Source: Sagittula sp048553715
GTDB lineage: Bacteria > Pseudomonadota > Alphaproteobacteria > Rhodobacterales > Rhodobacteraceae
DNA: 64,000 nt
NCBI RefSeq assembly: GCF_048553715.1
Contig: NZ_JBLZNC010000001.1
Coordinates: 372,001 to 436,000, forward strand
Direction of reading: 5' to 3'
The notes under the pieces were generated by a model. That model was not told where the DNA came from. It did not search any database and saw nothing but the letters and a program-made list of their open reading frames with translations. How positions within the stretch are numbered: the stretch's first letter is position 1; every line of letters begins with the position of its first letter. Shown piece by piece: positions 18,633 through 27,084 of this stretch. The translations under genes and the position numbers were made by a program.

Positions 18633-19286
18633 TTACGGACGCAGGGCCGAGGTCGCCTCGTACGCGGCGGTAAAGCCCGATAGCGACATGGGCACGGTCA
18701 CCTTCTGGTTCGGCGCAAGCGCGGGGACGATTGTGACCTCAGCTTTTGCACCGGCTTTGAACTGGGCGACATCCGCACTGGTCAGACCGATCCGCGCGTA
18801 GCAGCCTGCCTGCGCGCAGAAGGAATAGTCATACCGCTTGGCCTGCGCGCCATCGACAGACACGCTGAGCTTTTGCGGCAGCAGGGTTTCCAGCGGCACG
18901 ATGAACGTCCCGCCCGCCACGGCCTGACCGCCGCCTTGCAGTTTGAACATGCTGACCTCGGCCACGGGCGAGCCCTGTTCGTCGGTCAACAGCTGGTACA
19001 TCTGGCAGACTTCGTCTTCTTGGCCCTGAACCGCCACGCATTGCAGCGACCAGTCCTGAAATGTCTCGCGGATGTAGGGCTGCGGCTGTTGCGGCGCGTC
19101 GCCTTGGCCCAGATCCAGATCGCCACCCACGGGGGTTTGCGGGGCCTCTTCGGTCTCGGCCTCGGGGGTCGCTGCCTCTGCCTCGGCGGCGGGCGCCTCT
19201 TCGGCAGGGGTTTCGGTTTCTTGCGCCAGGGCAGGTGTCGCCGCAAGCAGGGCGATCACGGGCAGGAGAAGCCGGTTCTGTGTCAT
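18633..19286 (-). CDS. Invasion-associated locus B (IalB) family protein
   Basis: The 217-residue protein has a signal peptide ending ALAQE, then an Ala/Glu/Pro-rich linker of about 45 residues, then an IalB domain: WSLQCVAVQGQEDEVCQMYQLL, VPLETLLPQKLSVSVDG, and DYSFCAQAGCYARIGLT. The paired cysteines suggest disulfides in the periplasm. In Bartonella IalB is linked to erythrocyte invasion, but the family is common in free-living alphaproteobacteria, where it has no proven role. No virulence meaning should be inferred. Confidence 0.85.
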   Translation of the reverse strand: MTQNRLLLPVIALLAATPALAQETETPAEEAPAAEAEAATPEAETEEAPQTPVGGDLDLGQGDAPQQPQPYIRETFQDWSLQCVAVQGQEDEVCQMYQLLTDEQGSPVAEVSMFKLQGGGQAVAGGTFIVPLETLLPQKLSVSVDGAQAKRYDYSFCAQAGCYARIGLTSADVAQFKAGAKAEVTIVPALAPNQKVTVPMSLSGFTAAYEATSALRP

Positions 19287-19420
19287 GGATATCCTCGGGA
19301 TCGAATAAATCTGAACGGATGCCTAACATGACTGACAAGAACTGTCAGGGCAGAAATGGTGAAACGGGGCAGGGGATCGGCGGTTTGCCGCAGGCGTCCT
19401 GACGGGGTGTTCCAAGACGA

Positions 19421-19446
19421 AAGGGGCCGCACGGCCCCTTTCTATT
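19421..19446 (+). terminator. Terminator-like hairpin, plus strand
   Basis: AAGGGGCCG (19421-19429) pairs with CGGCCCCTT (19432-19440), followed by TCTATTT. There is no annotated plus-strand gene upstream of it for about 850 bases. Confidence 0.5.
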
Positions 19447-19633
19447 TCGCTCCCTGTCGGACCGGCCGACTTTGTCATTGATCAGGACGCTACGAGAAGG
19501 CGCGGCGCGGGTCAACAGGGTTTTTCACGGAAATGACATCCGCTGACATAATCCGAAGGGAAAGCGACAAGCCACTGGCATGATTGAATTTCATGTTATG
19601 GTAAACTGCGTGCGTAAAGCATGGAGTTGGACG

Positions 19634-19660
19634 AAAAAAGCCGCGCCAAGAAGGCGCGGC
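19634..19660 (-). terminator. Orphan terminator, minus strand
   Basis: GCCGCGCC (19640-19647) pairs with GGCGCGGC (19653-19660) and the minus strand continues with six T. The only sequence it could end is a transcript starting in the 120 bases before the DUF853 gene, on the opposite strand. Confidence 0.6.
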
Positions 19661-19703
19661 CAGTCTGACAGGGAGGAAGTTGGCCCAAGGCAGGAGAGGA
19701 CAT

Positions 19704-19769
19704 GTCGCCCCGGACCAAGCTCGACTATGGCATTCAATGGTTAACGATGTATGGTCGCTCCGGACCAAG
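19704..19769 (+). repeat. Direct repeat upstream of the DUF853 gene
   Basis: GTCGCCCCGGACCAAG (19704-19719) recurs as GTCGCTCCGGACCAAG (19754-19769), one mismatch in 16, with a 50-base period. The second copy ends 12 bases before the start codon. Confidence 0.6.
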
Positions 19770-19781
19770 TGGGATTGATTT

Positions 19782-21338
19782 ATGGCAAATGAAATTTTTG
19801 TGGGCGGCGGCGGCGCGGACTACGCCACGGCGCAGGGGCTGTCGCTGGACTATGCCAACCGTCACGGGCTGATTGCGGGGGCCACCGGCACTGGCAAAAC
19901 GGTCACGCTGCAGATCCTGGCCGAGGGGTTTTCCAATGCCGGTGTGCCGGTGTTCATGGCCGACGTCAAAGGCGATCTGTCCGGCATGGCCAAATCCGGC
20001 GATCCCGCGCATAAGTTGCACACGCCTTTCATGGAACGCGCGGCCAAGATCGGTTTTGCCGATTACAGCTATCAGGCGTTCCCCGTCACCTTCTGGGATC
20101 TCTTCGGGACGCAGGGCCATCCCGTGCGCACCACCATCGCCGAGATGGGACCGCTTTTGCTGTCGCGCCTGCTGGAGCTGTCCGAGGCGCAAGAGGGCAT
20201 TCTGAACATCGCTTTCCGCCTTGCGGACGAGGAAGGCATGGCGCTGCTGGATCTTGATGACCTGCGCGCGATGCTGGTCTGGATGGGCGAGAACCGCAAA
20301 TCGCTGTCGCTGCGCTATGGCAATGTGTCCGTCGCCTCCATCGGGGCGATCCAGCGACGTCTGCTGGTGCTGGAAAATCAGGGGGGCGGTGGCTTTTTCG
20401 TGGAGCCCGCGCTTGATCTGGACGACATGATGCGCTGTGACGCGGACGGGCGCGGACAGATCAACATTCTGGCCGCCGATGTGCTGATGAGCAGCCCGCG
20501 GCTGTATGCGACCTTCTTGCTGTGGCTGCTGTCCGAGCTCTTCGAAACGCTGCCGGAGGTGGGCGATCCCGACAAGCCGAAGTTCGTCTTCTTCTTTGAC
20601 GAGGCGCATCTGCTGTTTGACGGCGCATCGGACGCTTTGGTCGATAAGGTGGAACAGGTCGCGCGGTTGATCCGGTCCAAGGGGGTGGGCGTCTATTTCG
20701 TCACCCAGAACCCCGATGACATTCCCGAGGACATCCTTGGCCAGTTGGGCAATCGCGTCCAGCACGCTTTGCGCGCCTTTACCGCGCGCGACCGCAAGGC
20801 GCTGCGTCTCGCCGCCGAGACCTACCGCGAAAATCCGCGCTTTGACATCGAAACCGCCATCCGCGAGGTCGGGGTTGGCGAGGCCGTGACCTCTTTCCTG
20901 CAGAAAAAGGGGGTGCCGGGCATGGCGGAACGCACGCTGATCCGCCCGCCGTCCTCGCAACTGGGGCCGATCACGGCCGCCGAGCGGGGCGGGGTGATGG
21001 GCGCGTCCGATCTGGCGGGGAAATACGACACGCCGGTGGATCGCAGATCCGCCCATGAGATCCTGACAGAACGGGCAGCCGCTGCCGCCCAAGCCGCTGA
21101 AGAGGCCGAAGCCGCAGAGGAGGCGCAGGAGGCCCGCGCGCGCGAATTCAGCGCAGGCCGCCGCTATACCGGCAAACGTGTCAGCCGCTCGACCAGTGGC
21201 ACCGGATCACGCAGCCGCCGCAAAAGCACCGACAGCTTTGGCGAGCAGATGGGCAAAATGGTGATGAAGGAACTGACCGGCACCACAGGGCGGCGCATCG
21301 TGCGCGGCATCCTTGGCGGTTTGTTCAAGGCGCGCTGA
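19782..21338 (+). CDS. DUF853 family HerA/FtsK-like ATPase
   Basis: The 518-residue protein is a P-loop ATPase of the DUF853 (YjgR-like) group, distantly related to HerA and VirB4/FtsK pumps. It has Walker A GATGTGKT at residues 33-40, FMADVKGDLSGMA, a Walker B stretch FVFFFDEAHLLF, and the sensor-like YFVTQNPDDIPEDILGQLGNRVQHALRAFT. The C-terminus carries an Ala/Glu-rich, probably helical stretch and a basic Ser/Arg-rich tail. The family is often called a helicase, but activity is unproven. No nuclease partner such as NurA is next to it. Confidence 0.85.
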   Translation: MANEIFVGGGGADYATAQGLSLDYANRHGLIAGATGTGKTVTLQILAEGFSNAGVPVFMADVKGDLSGMAKSGDPAHKLHTPFMERAAKIGFADYSYQAFPVTFWDLFGTQGHPVRTTIAEMGPLLLSRLLELSEAQEGILNIAFRLADEEGMALLDLDDLRAMLVWMGENRKSLSLRYGNVSVASIGAIQRRLLVLENQGGGGFFVEPALDLDDMMRCDADGRGQINILAADVLMSSPRLYATFLLWLLSELFETLPEVGDPDKPKFVFFFDEAHLLFDGASDALVDKVEQVARLIRSKGVGVYFVTQNPDDIPEDILGQLGNRVQHALRAFTARDRKALRLAAETYRENPRFDIETAIREVGVGEAVTSFLQKKGVPGMAERTLIRPPSSQLGPITAAERGGVMGASDLAGKYDTPVDRRSAHEILTERAAAAAQAAEEAEAAEEAQEARAREFSAGRRYTGKRVSRSTSGTGSRSRRKSTDSFGEQMGKMVMKELTGTTGRRIVRGILGGLFKAR

Positions 21339-21367
21339 GCTGACGGCCTGAGCATGGGGTGCGCGCG

Positions 21368-22501
21368 TCAGCGCCCCGTGCGCAGCGCCCCTGCCGCGAC
21401 GATCACGCAAATGGCCAGCGTGCCGACCAATCCGAACGCCAGTCGTAGCCCCCATGCCTCGGCCAGAAAGCCGATGCTGGGCGGGCCAAGTAGCATCGCG
21501 CCATAGCCCAAGGTTGCCACCGACGCGATGGCCTGTCCCGGCGGGATATGCGGATCGGCGGCCGCCCGGCTGATGGCCAGCGGAATGATCGCGGCATAGC
21601 CCATGCCCATCAGCACATAGCCCAGCATCGCCGTGCCAAAGCCGGGTGAGATCATCAGACAGGCCACGCCTGCCGCCGCCGACAGCCCGCTGCCTCGGGC
21701 GACGGCGACCGCGCCATAACGGGTGATCAGCCGTCCCACGCTTAGGCGCATGGCCACCATGGTGACAGAGAACACCGCAAAGCCCAGCGCACCGCGCGCA
21801 GCTGACGTGCCGACCACCTCTGTCAGATACAGCGCGCTCCAGTCCACGACGGCCCCTTCGCCGGTGCCGCCACACAGGGCGATCAGCCCCACAGCGATCA
21901 GCGGCCCCTTGGGCAGGGTGAACAGGCCCGCCTGTCCGCCTTTGGTTGTGTCGCTGGTCCATCGGGTCATCATCAGCGGGCCAAAGACCGCGACGCACAG
22001 CACGCCCGTCGCCACGAAATGTGCGCCAAGCCCCAGATCCGTGCGCACCGCGTACCAGCCGCCCGCAGCACCTACGCCTGCGCCAAGGCTCCACATCGCG
22101 TGAAAGGACGGCATGATGGATTTGCCCGCGTGGCGCTCGACCTCGGCGGCCCATGCGTTCATCGTCACGTCCATTGCCCCGTGGCCCGCGCCAAAGAACA
22201 CCAGCGCCACCGCCAGCAGCGGCACCGTGGGCGCCAGACCCACCGCCAGCAGGCCCAGCGCATAGACAACCGCCAGCACACAGGTGACGCCATAGGCCCC
22301 GTGGCGATCGGCCCCGCGCCCCGCCAGTGGAAAGGACGCCAGCGCCCCCAAGCCCAGACCCAGCAACAACAGCCCCAAGGCCGCTTCGCTCAGCGCAAAG
22401 CGGTCAACCACGGCGGGTACACGCGCGGCCCATGCGCCAAGCAAGGCCCCGTTCAGGGCAAAAGCTGCGGAAACGGCCAGTCTGGGGGAAGATACATGCA
22501 T
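21368..22501 (-). CDS. Major facilitator superfamily transporter
   Basis: The 377-residue protein has about twelve hydrophobic segments and resembles sugar/drug-type MFS carriers of the YbjJ/FucP kind: an N-terminal half with GLLLLGLGLGALASFPLAGRGADRHG as the loop 2-3 motif, and FFGAGHGAMDVTMNAWAAEVER in segment 4-5. The start at 22501 is chosen because the region further upstream is the intergenic space to coxG. The substrate is unknown. It is divergent from the cox operon and could serve it, but this is only inference. Confidence 0.8.
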   Translation of the reverse strand: MHVSSPRLAVSAAFALNGALLGAWAARVPAVVDRFALSEAALGLLLLGLGLGALASFPLAGRGADRHGAYGVTCVLAVVYALGLLAVGLAPTVPLLAVALVFFGAGHGAMDVTMNAWAAEVERHAGKSIMPSFHAMWSLGAGVGAAGGWYAVRTDLGLGAHFVATGVLCVAVFGPLMMTRWTSDTTKGGQAGLFTLPKGPLIAVGLIALCGGTGEGAVVDWSALYLTEVVGTSAARGALGFAVFSVTMVAMRLSVGRLITRYGAVAVARGSGLSAAAGVACLMISPGFGTAMLGYVLMGMGYAAIIPLAISRAAADPHIPPGQAIASVATLGYGAMLLGPPSIGFLAEAWGLRLAFGLVGTLAICVIVAAGALRTGR

Positions 22502-22637
22502 GAGGCGGGCTTGCGCTGCACGGCGGGGATTCGCAACCCGCGAATGCGCCACAGACGGTCTTGGCATAGCGCTTTGGTCGAATATGCCGTTGGGGAAAGC
22601 GCGCTTAGGCTGAAAGGCGGAGGAGAGAGGACAGTCC

Positions 22638-23147
22638 ATGAAAATGAGCGATACCCGCCAGATTGCAGCACCACGTGCGCAGGTCTGGGCGGCGATACAG
22701 GACGCCGATGTGCTAAAGGCCTGCGTGCCCGGATGCACGGAGATGACCGGCGACGCGGCCAGTGGTTTTGACGCGGTGGTCACGCAAAAGGTCGGCCCCG
22801 TGAAGGCCACGTTCAAAGGCCGGGTCGAGATGACCGATATGACAGCCCCCGCCAGCCTGCGCCTGAGTGGCGAGGGCAAAGGCGGTGCGGCAGGCTTTGC
22901 CAAGGGGGGCGCCGACGTCCGGCTTGAGGACAGCGATGGCGGCACCCTGTTGCACTACGATGTGGAGGCCAGTGTCGGCGGCAAGCTGGCACAGCTTGGC
23001 AGCCGGATCATCGACGGCTTTGCCAAGAAGATGGCCGACCAGTTCTTTGACAATTTCCAGCGGGCGGTTGAGGGGCCGCCGGATGTGGATGCGGCAGAGG
23101 CCACGCCCGTGGAAAAGAAAGGCTGGTTGAAACGCATCACGGGATAA
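22638..23147 (+). CDS. coxG: CO dehydrogenase subunit G family protein (CoxG, SRPBCC fold)
   Basis: This 169-residue protein has the START/SRPBCC-type CoxG domain: the start RQIAAPRAQVWAAIQDADVLKACVPGCTEM is diagnostic, and KVGPVKATFKGRVEMTD follows. A charged C-terminus may anchor it at the membrane; CoxG helps attach CO dehydrogenase to the membrane in Oligotropha. GAGGAGAGAGGAC precedes the ATG at 22638. It is the first gene of a G-S-L-M run, 62 bases before coxS. Confidence 0.88.
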   Translation: MKMSDTRQIAAPRAQVWAAIQDADVLKACVPGCTEMTGDAASGFDAVVTQKVGPVKATFKGRVEMTDMTAPASLRLSGEGKGGAAGFAKGGADVRLEDSDGGTLLHYDVEASVGGKLAQLGSRIIDGFAKKMADQFFDNFQRAVEGPPDVDAAEATPVEKKGWLKRITG

Positions 23148-23209
23148 CACGACGGGTGGTTGCCGCGAAGAGGAGCGCGGCTGCCGCCATGATCATAGGG
23201 AGGGAAACC

Positions 23210-23695
23210 ATGACAGAGGTCACAATGGTGGTGAACGGCAAGACCGTCACCCGAACGGTCAGGGGCAATACGCTCATGACCGAATTCCTGCGCGAGGATT
23301 TGCGCCTGACCGGCACCCATGTGGGCTGCGACACCTCGCAATGCGGGGCCTGCACGATCCACGTGGACGGCAAACAGGTCAAAGCCTGCACCATGTTCGC
23401 CATCGAGGCAGACGGGGCAGAGATCGCCACGATCGAAGGGCAGGCCGCGCCCGATGGCACCTTGTCCGCGCTACAGGCGGCGTTTCAGGAATTCCACGGG
23501 CTGCAATGCGGATTTTGCACGCCGGGCATGGTGATGGCAGCGGCGGCTTTGCTGCGCGACAACCCGACCCCGACAGAGGCCGAGGTGCGCCACCACCTCG
23601 AAGGCAATATCTGCCGCTGTACCGGATATCATAACATCGTGCGCGCGATCCTTGCCGCCTCCGGGCAGCAGGTGCCCGCCGTGGCCGCAGAATAA
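23210..23695 (+). CDS. coxS: Aerobic CO dehydrogenase-type small subunit, 2x[2Fe-2S]
   Basis: The 161-residue electron-transfer subunit of a molybdenum hydroxylase carries two [2Fe-2S] clusters. The plant-type cluster is bound by GCDTSQCGAC and a distant Cys in VKACTMFA. The second uses CGFCTPGMV and CRCTGYHNIV. The start at 23210 is preceded by AGGGAGGGAAACC; an earlier in-frame start at 23156 lacks support. The gene is 58 bases before coxL. Confidence 0.95.
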   Translation: MTEVTMVVNGKTVTRTVRGNTLMTEFLREDLRLTGTHVGCDTSQCGACTIHVDGKQVKACTMFAIEADGAEIATIEGQAAPDGTLSALQAAFQEFHGLQCGFCTPGMVMAAAALLRDNPTPTEAEVRHHLEGNICRCTGYHNIVRAILAASGQQVPAVAAE

Positions 23696-23753
23696 CCACC
23701 ATATTTCGCCTTGGTGGGTCGCACCCGCACAAGGCCCCAAGGGAGGAAGCCCC

Positions 23754-26123
23754 ATGCCGAAGGACCATGGCATCGGCGCAAGTCAGAAACGGCGCGAGGA
23801 TGTGCGCTTTCTGACCGGAGCCGGTCAATACACCGACGACATCAACATTCATAACCAGACCTATGTGCATTTTCTGCGCTCTGACGTGGCGCATGGCCGG
23901 ATCAACGGGATCGATACAGCCGCCGCCGCGGCCATGCCCGGTGTGGTGCGCATCTTCACCGGTGCCGATTTCGAGGGCATCGGGGGGCTGCCCTGCGGCT
24001 GGGAAGTCACCGATAAAAACGGCCAACCGATGAAAGAGCCCGCCCATCCCGTGCTGGCCATTGGCAAGGTGCGCCATGTGGGCGATCCGATTGCTGCCGT
24101 CGTGGCAGACAGTCTCGAAGAGGCCCGCAACGCCGCCGAGTCCATCGAACTCGACATCGAAGAGCTGCCTGCCGTGGTCAACATGAAGGCCGCGCTGACC
24201 GAGGCATCGTCTCTGGTGCATGACGATCTGGGCGATAACCTGTGTTTCGATTGGCAATTCGGGACGGACACAGACACGGTCGATGCGGCATTTGCAAAGG
24301 CTGCGCATGTCACCACGCTGGAGTTGGTGAACAACCGCTTGGTGGCCAACCCGATGGAGCCGCGCGTGGCCGTGGGGGACTATGCCCGTGCCAATGATGA
24401 ATCCACGCTCTACACCACCTCGCAGAACCCGCATGTGATCCGTCTGCTGATGGGGGCCTTTGTGCTGGGCATCCCCGAACACAAGCTGCGTGTGGTGGCC
24501 CCGGATGTGGGCGGCGGTTTCGGCACCAAGATCTTTCACTACGCGGAGGAGGCGTTTTGCACCTTTGCCGCGCGGCAGATCAACCGGCCTGTCAAATGGA
24601 CCTCGACCCGGTCCGAGGCTTTTATGTCCGATGCCCATGGCCGCGACCATGTCTCGAAGATCGAACTGGCGCTGGATGCGGAGCATAACTTTATCGCGCT
24701 GCGCACGGACACCTATGCCAATATGGGGGCCTATTTGTCGACCTTCGCGTCCTGCACGCCCACATGGCTGCATGGCACATTGATGGCGGGCAACTACCGC
24801 ACGCCGGCGGTGCAGGTGAACGTAAAGGCCGTGTTCACCAACACCGTGCCTGTGGATGCCTATCGCGGGGCAGGCCGGCCCGAGGCGACCTATCAGCTTG
24901 AACGCGTCATTGACAAAGCCGCGCGGGAGCTGGGGGTTGATCCGATCAAACTGCGGCGGCAGAACTTTATCACGTCCTTCCCCTATGCCACGCCGGTGGC
25001 GGTGGAATATGACACTGGCGACTATCACGCCACCATGGACAAGATGGAAGAGCTGATGGATCTGGACGGTTTCGCGGCCCGCCGTGCTGCGTCCGAGGCC
25101 CGCGGCAAGCTGCGTGGTCTGGGGGTGAACTGTTTCATCGAGGCCTGCGGCATCGCGCCGTCGAACCTTGTGGGCCAGTTGGGCGCCCGCGCGGGGCTGT
25201 ATGATGCGGCGACCGTGCGCGTGAACGCGACCGGATCGATCAGCGTCATGGTGGGCGCGCACAGCCACGGGCAGGGGCATGAGACCGTGTTCCCGCAAGT
25301 GGTGGCCGAGATGCTGGGCATCGACGAAAGCCTGATCGACATCGTGCATGGCGACACCTCGAAGATCCCCTTTGGCATGGGCACCTACGGGTCGCGGTCG
25401 CTGGCGGTTTGCGGATCGGCCATCGTGCGCGCGACAGAGAAAATCATCAACAAGGCCAAGAAGATCGCGGCCCATATGCTCGAAGCCTCTGACGGGGATA
25501 TCGAGCTGAAAGATGGCCAGTTTTCGGTCGCAGGCACGGATAAATCCGTGGCTTGGGGGGATGTGACGCTGGCGGCTTATGTGCCGCACAACTACCCGCT
25601 GGAGGATATAGAGCCGGGGCTGGAGGAGACGGCGTTCTATGATCCGGCGAACTTCACCTATCCGGCCGGGGCCTATGCCTGCGAGGTGGAGGTTGACCCG
25701 GAAACCGGGGAAGTGCGCATTGAAAAATTCGTCTCGGCGGATGATTTCGGCAATGTCATCAACCCGATGATCGTCGAAGGGCAGGTGCATGGCGGGATCG
25801 CGCAGGGCATCGGTCAGGCCTTGCTGGAGAACGCCGCCTATGACGAGAACGGCCAGCTGCTGAGCGCGTCCTATATGGATTACGCCATGCCACGGGCCAG
25901 CGATCTGCCGATGCTTGACGCCTATGTGGTAGACCATTCCTGCCAGACGCCCTGCACGCATAACCCGCTTGGGGTAAAGGGCTGTGGTGAGGCCGGGGCC
26001 ATCGGGTCGCCGCCCACGGTGGTCAACGCGGTGATAGATGCGCTGCAATCGGGGGGGCATGCGGTGAGCCACATCGATATGCCGCTGTCTCCGGCGCGTG
26101 TCTGGGACGCCATGCAGGGCTGA
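23754..26123 (+). CDS. Xanthine oxidase family large subunit, form-II CoxL (BMS) type
   Basis: The 789-residue molybdopterin subunit belongs to the CO dehydrogenase/xanthine oxidase family. The active-site loop at about residues 369-375 reads AYRGAGR, the signature of form II, while true CO dehydrogenases (form I) have AYxCSFR with a catalytic Cys. Other conserved parts are GGGFGTK near the molybdenum cofactor and GVKGCGEAGAIGSPP at the C-terminus, with the family's Glu base. The substrate of form II enzymes is not settled; many do not oxidise CO. GGGAGGAAG precedes the ATG at 23754. Confidence 0.93.
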   Translation: MPKDHGIGASQKRREDVRFLTGAGQYTDDINIHNQTYVHFLRSDVAHGRINGIDTAAAAAMPGVVRIFTGADFEGIGGLPCGWEVTDKNGQPMKEPAHPVLAIGKVRHVGDPIAAVVADSLEEARNAAESIELDIEELPAVVNMKAALTEASSLVHDDLGDNLCFDWQFGTDTDTVDAAFAKAAHVTTLELVNNRLVANPMEPRVAVGDYARANDESTLYTTSQNPHVIRLLMGAFVLGIPEHKLRVVAPDVGGGFGTKIFHYAEEAFCTFAARQINRPVKWTSTRSEAFMSDAHGRDHVSKIELALDAEHNFIALRTDTYANMGAYLSTFASCTPTWLHGTLMAGNYRTPAVQVNVKAVFTNTVPVDAYRGAGRPEATYQLERVIDKAARELGVDPIKLRRQNFITSFPYATPVAVEYDTGDYHATMDKMEELMDLDGFAARRAASEARGKLRGLGVNCFIEACGIAPSNLVGQLGARAGLYDAATVRVNATGSISVMVGAHSHGQGHETVFPQVVAEMLGIDESLIDIVHGDTSKIPFGMGTYGSRSLAVCGSAIVRATEKIINKAKKIAAHMLEASDGDIELKDGQFSVAGTDKSVAWGDVTLAAYVPHNYPLEDIEPGLEETAFYDPANFTYPAGAYACEVEVDPETGEVRIEKFVSADDFGNVINPMIVEGQVHGGIAQGIGQALLENAAYDENGQLLSASYMDYAMPRASDLPMLDAYVVDHSCQTPCTHNPLGVKGCGEAGAIGSPPTVVNAVIDALQSGGHAVSHIDMPLSPARVWDAMQG

Positions 26124-26239
26124 GTGATCGGGCCGCTGCGTGCCACCCCGCGGTTTGGTGCGCACGGCAGCGGTCCGGTTTCAGGTATTTGACCCAAGGA
26201 AAAACCAGGGCGGTTTTTTCCATAATACGGGAGGATATG

Positions 26240-27025
26240 ATGTATTCATTCGAAATTTTGCGCCCCGATTCAGTCGAAGAGGCGGTGGCCTGTCTTGTGC
26301 AGGAGGATTCACAGCCGCTGTCGGGCGGGCAGACGTTGATCCCTACGTTGAAGCAGAGGCTGGCGATGCCGTCGTCCTTGGTCAGCCTGTCCGGCATTGC
26401 CGGAATGACGGGGGTGACGGCGGACGGGGATATTCTGACCATCGGTGGCGCGACCTGTCATGCGCAGGTGGCGCGGGAGGCGCAGGCCTATCCGGCGCTG
26501 GCGGCGCTTGCGGGGCAGATCGGGGACCCTGCGGTGCGCAATCGCGGGACCATCGGGGGATCGCTGGCCAACAACGATCCCTCTGCCTGTTATCCGGCGG
26601 CGGCGCTGGCATCTGGGGCGGTGATTGTGACGGATCGTCGTGAGATCGCGGCGGATGCCTATTTCTGCGGGATGTTCGAGACCGCTTTGGAAGAGGGGGA
26701 GATCATCACTGCGGTGAAATTCCCGATCCCTGAACGCGCGGCCTATGTGAAGTTCCACCAGCCGGCGTCGCGGTTTGCGCTGGTGGGCGTGTTTGTGGCG
26801 CAGAGTTCTGACGGCGTGCGGGTCGCAGTGACGGGCGCGTCCAATGACGGGGTGTTCCGTTGGGAGGCCGCGGAGAGTGCGTTGTCTTCGTCGTTTGGAG
26901 CGGATGCGCTGGACGGGGTGGCTGTGCCTGACGCCGGGGATATGATCAGCGATTTGCACGGCAGCGGCGCTTATCGTGCGCATCTGGTCAAGGTGTTGAC
27001 GAAGCGAGCGGTGGCGCAAGCCTGA
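26240..27025 (+). CDS. coxM: CO dehydrogenase-type medium subunit, FAD-binding (CoxM)
   Basis: The 261-residue FAD subunit accepts electrons from the iron-sulfur subunit. It has both flavin motifs, SGGQTLIPTLKQRLA near the N-terminus and TIGGSLANNDPSACYP in the middle. Two adjacent ATG codons exist at 26237 and 26240; GGGAGG at 26229-26234 suits the second better. It follows coxL by 116 bases and closes an S-L-M order, which is the form-II gene order. No accessory coxD, coxE or coxF is nearby. Confidence 0.93.
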   Translation: MYSFEILRPDSVEEAVACLVQEDSQPLSGGQTLIPTLKQRLAMPSSLVSLSGIAGMTGVTADGDILTIGGATCHAQVAREAQAYPALAALAGQIGDPAVRNRGTIGGSLANNDPSACYPAAALASGAVIVTDRREIAADAYFCGMFETALEEGEIITAVKFPIPERAAYVKFHQPASRFALVGVFVAQSSDGVRVAVTGASNDGVFRWEAAESALSSSFGADALDGVAVPDAGDMISDLHGSGAYRAHLVKVLTKRAVAQA

Positions 27026-27046
27026 GGCGCTTGTAGAGGAAAGGTT

Positions 27047-27079
27047 CGGGCCGCCCTTGGGAGATCCGGGGGCGGCCCG
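27047..27079. terminator. Hairpin between the convergent cox and galactoside operons
   Basis: CGGGCCGCCC (27047-27056) pairs perfectly with GGGCGGCCCG (27070-27079). T tracts are poor on both strands, so it may act with Rho or mark mRNA ends. Confidence 0.55.
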
Positions 27080-27084
27080 TTGGT

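Larger units (their letters stand above)
19287..19781. other. 495-base intergenic region with two hairpin stops and a direct repeat
   Basis: No convincing gene is present. A possible 27-codon frame lies at 19319-19402 on the plus strand, without a clear ribosome site, and is followed by a hairpin with a T-rich tail. A second hairpin at 19640-19660 has a T6 tail on the minus strand although no minus gene precedes it. Near the right end a 16-base direct repeat occurs twice. Small RNAs on either strand are possible. Confidence 0.45.

Noticed and set aside
18633..19286. IalB as evidence of a pathogen
   Set aside because: The family is widespread in free-living alphaproteobacteria; nothing else in the window suggests host invasion.
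19490..19768. 92-codon minus-strand frame
   Set aside because: It spans the orphan terminator and direct repeat, has no ribosome site and no protein-like pattern.
23379..26165. 928-codon open frame antisense to coxS-coxL
   Set aside because: It mirrors the cox genes in GC-rich codon bias, has a His/Arg-rich composition without any domain, and the sense strand encodes clear enzymes.
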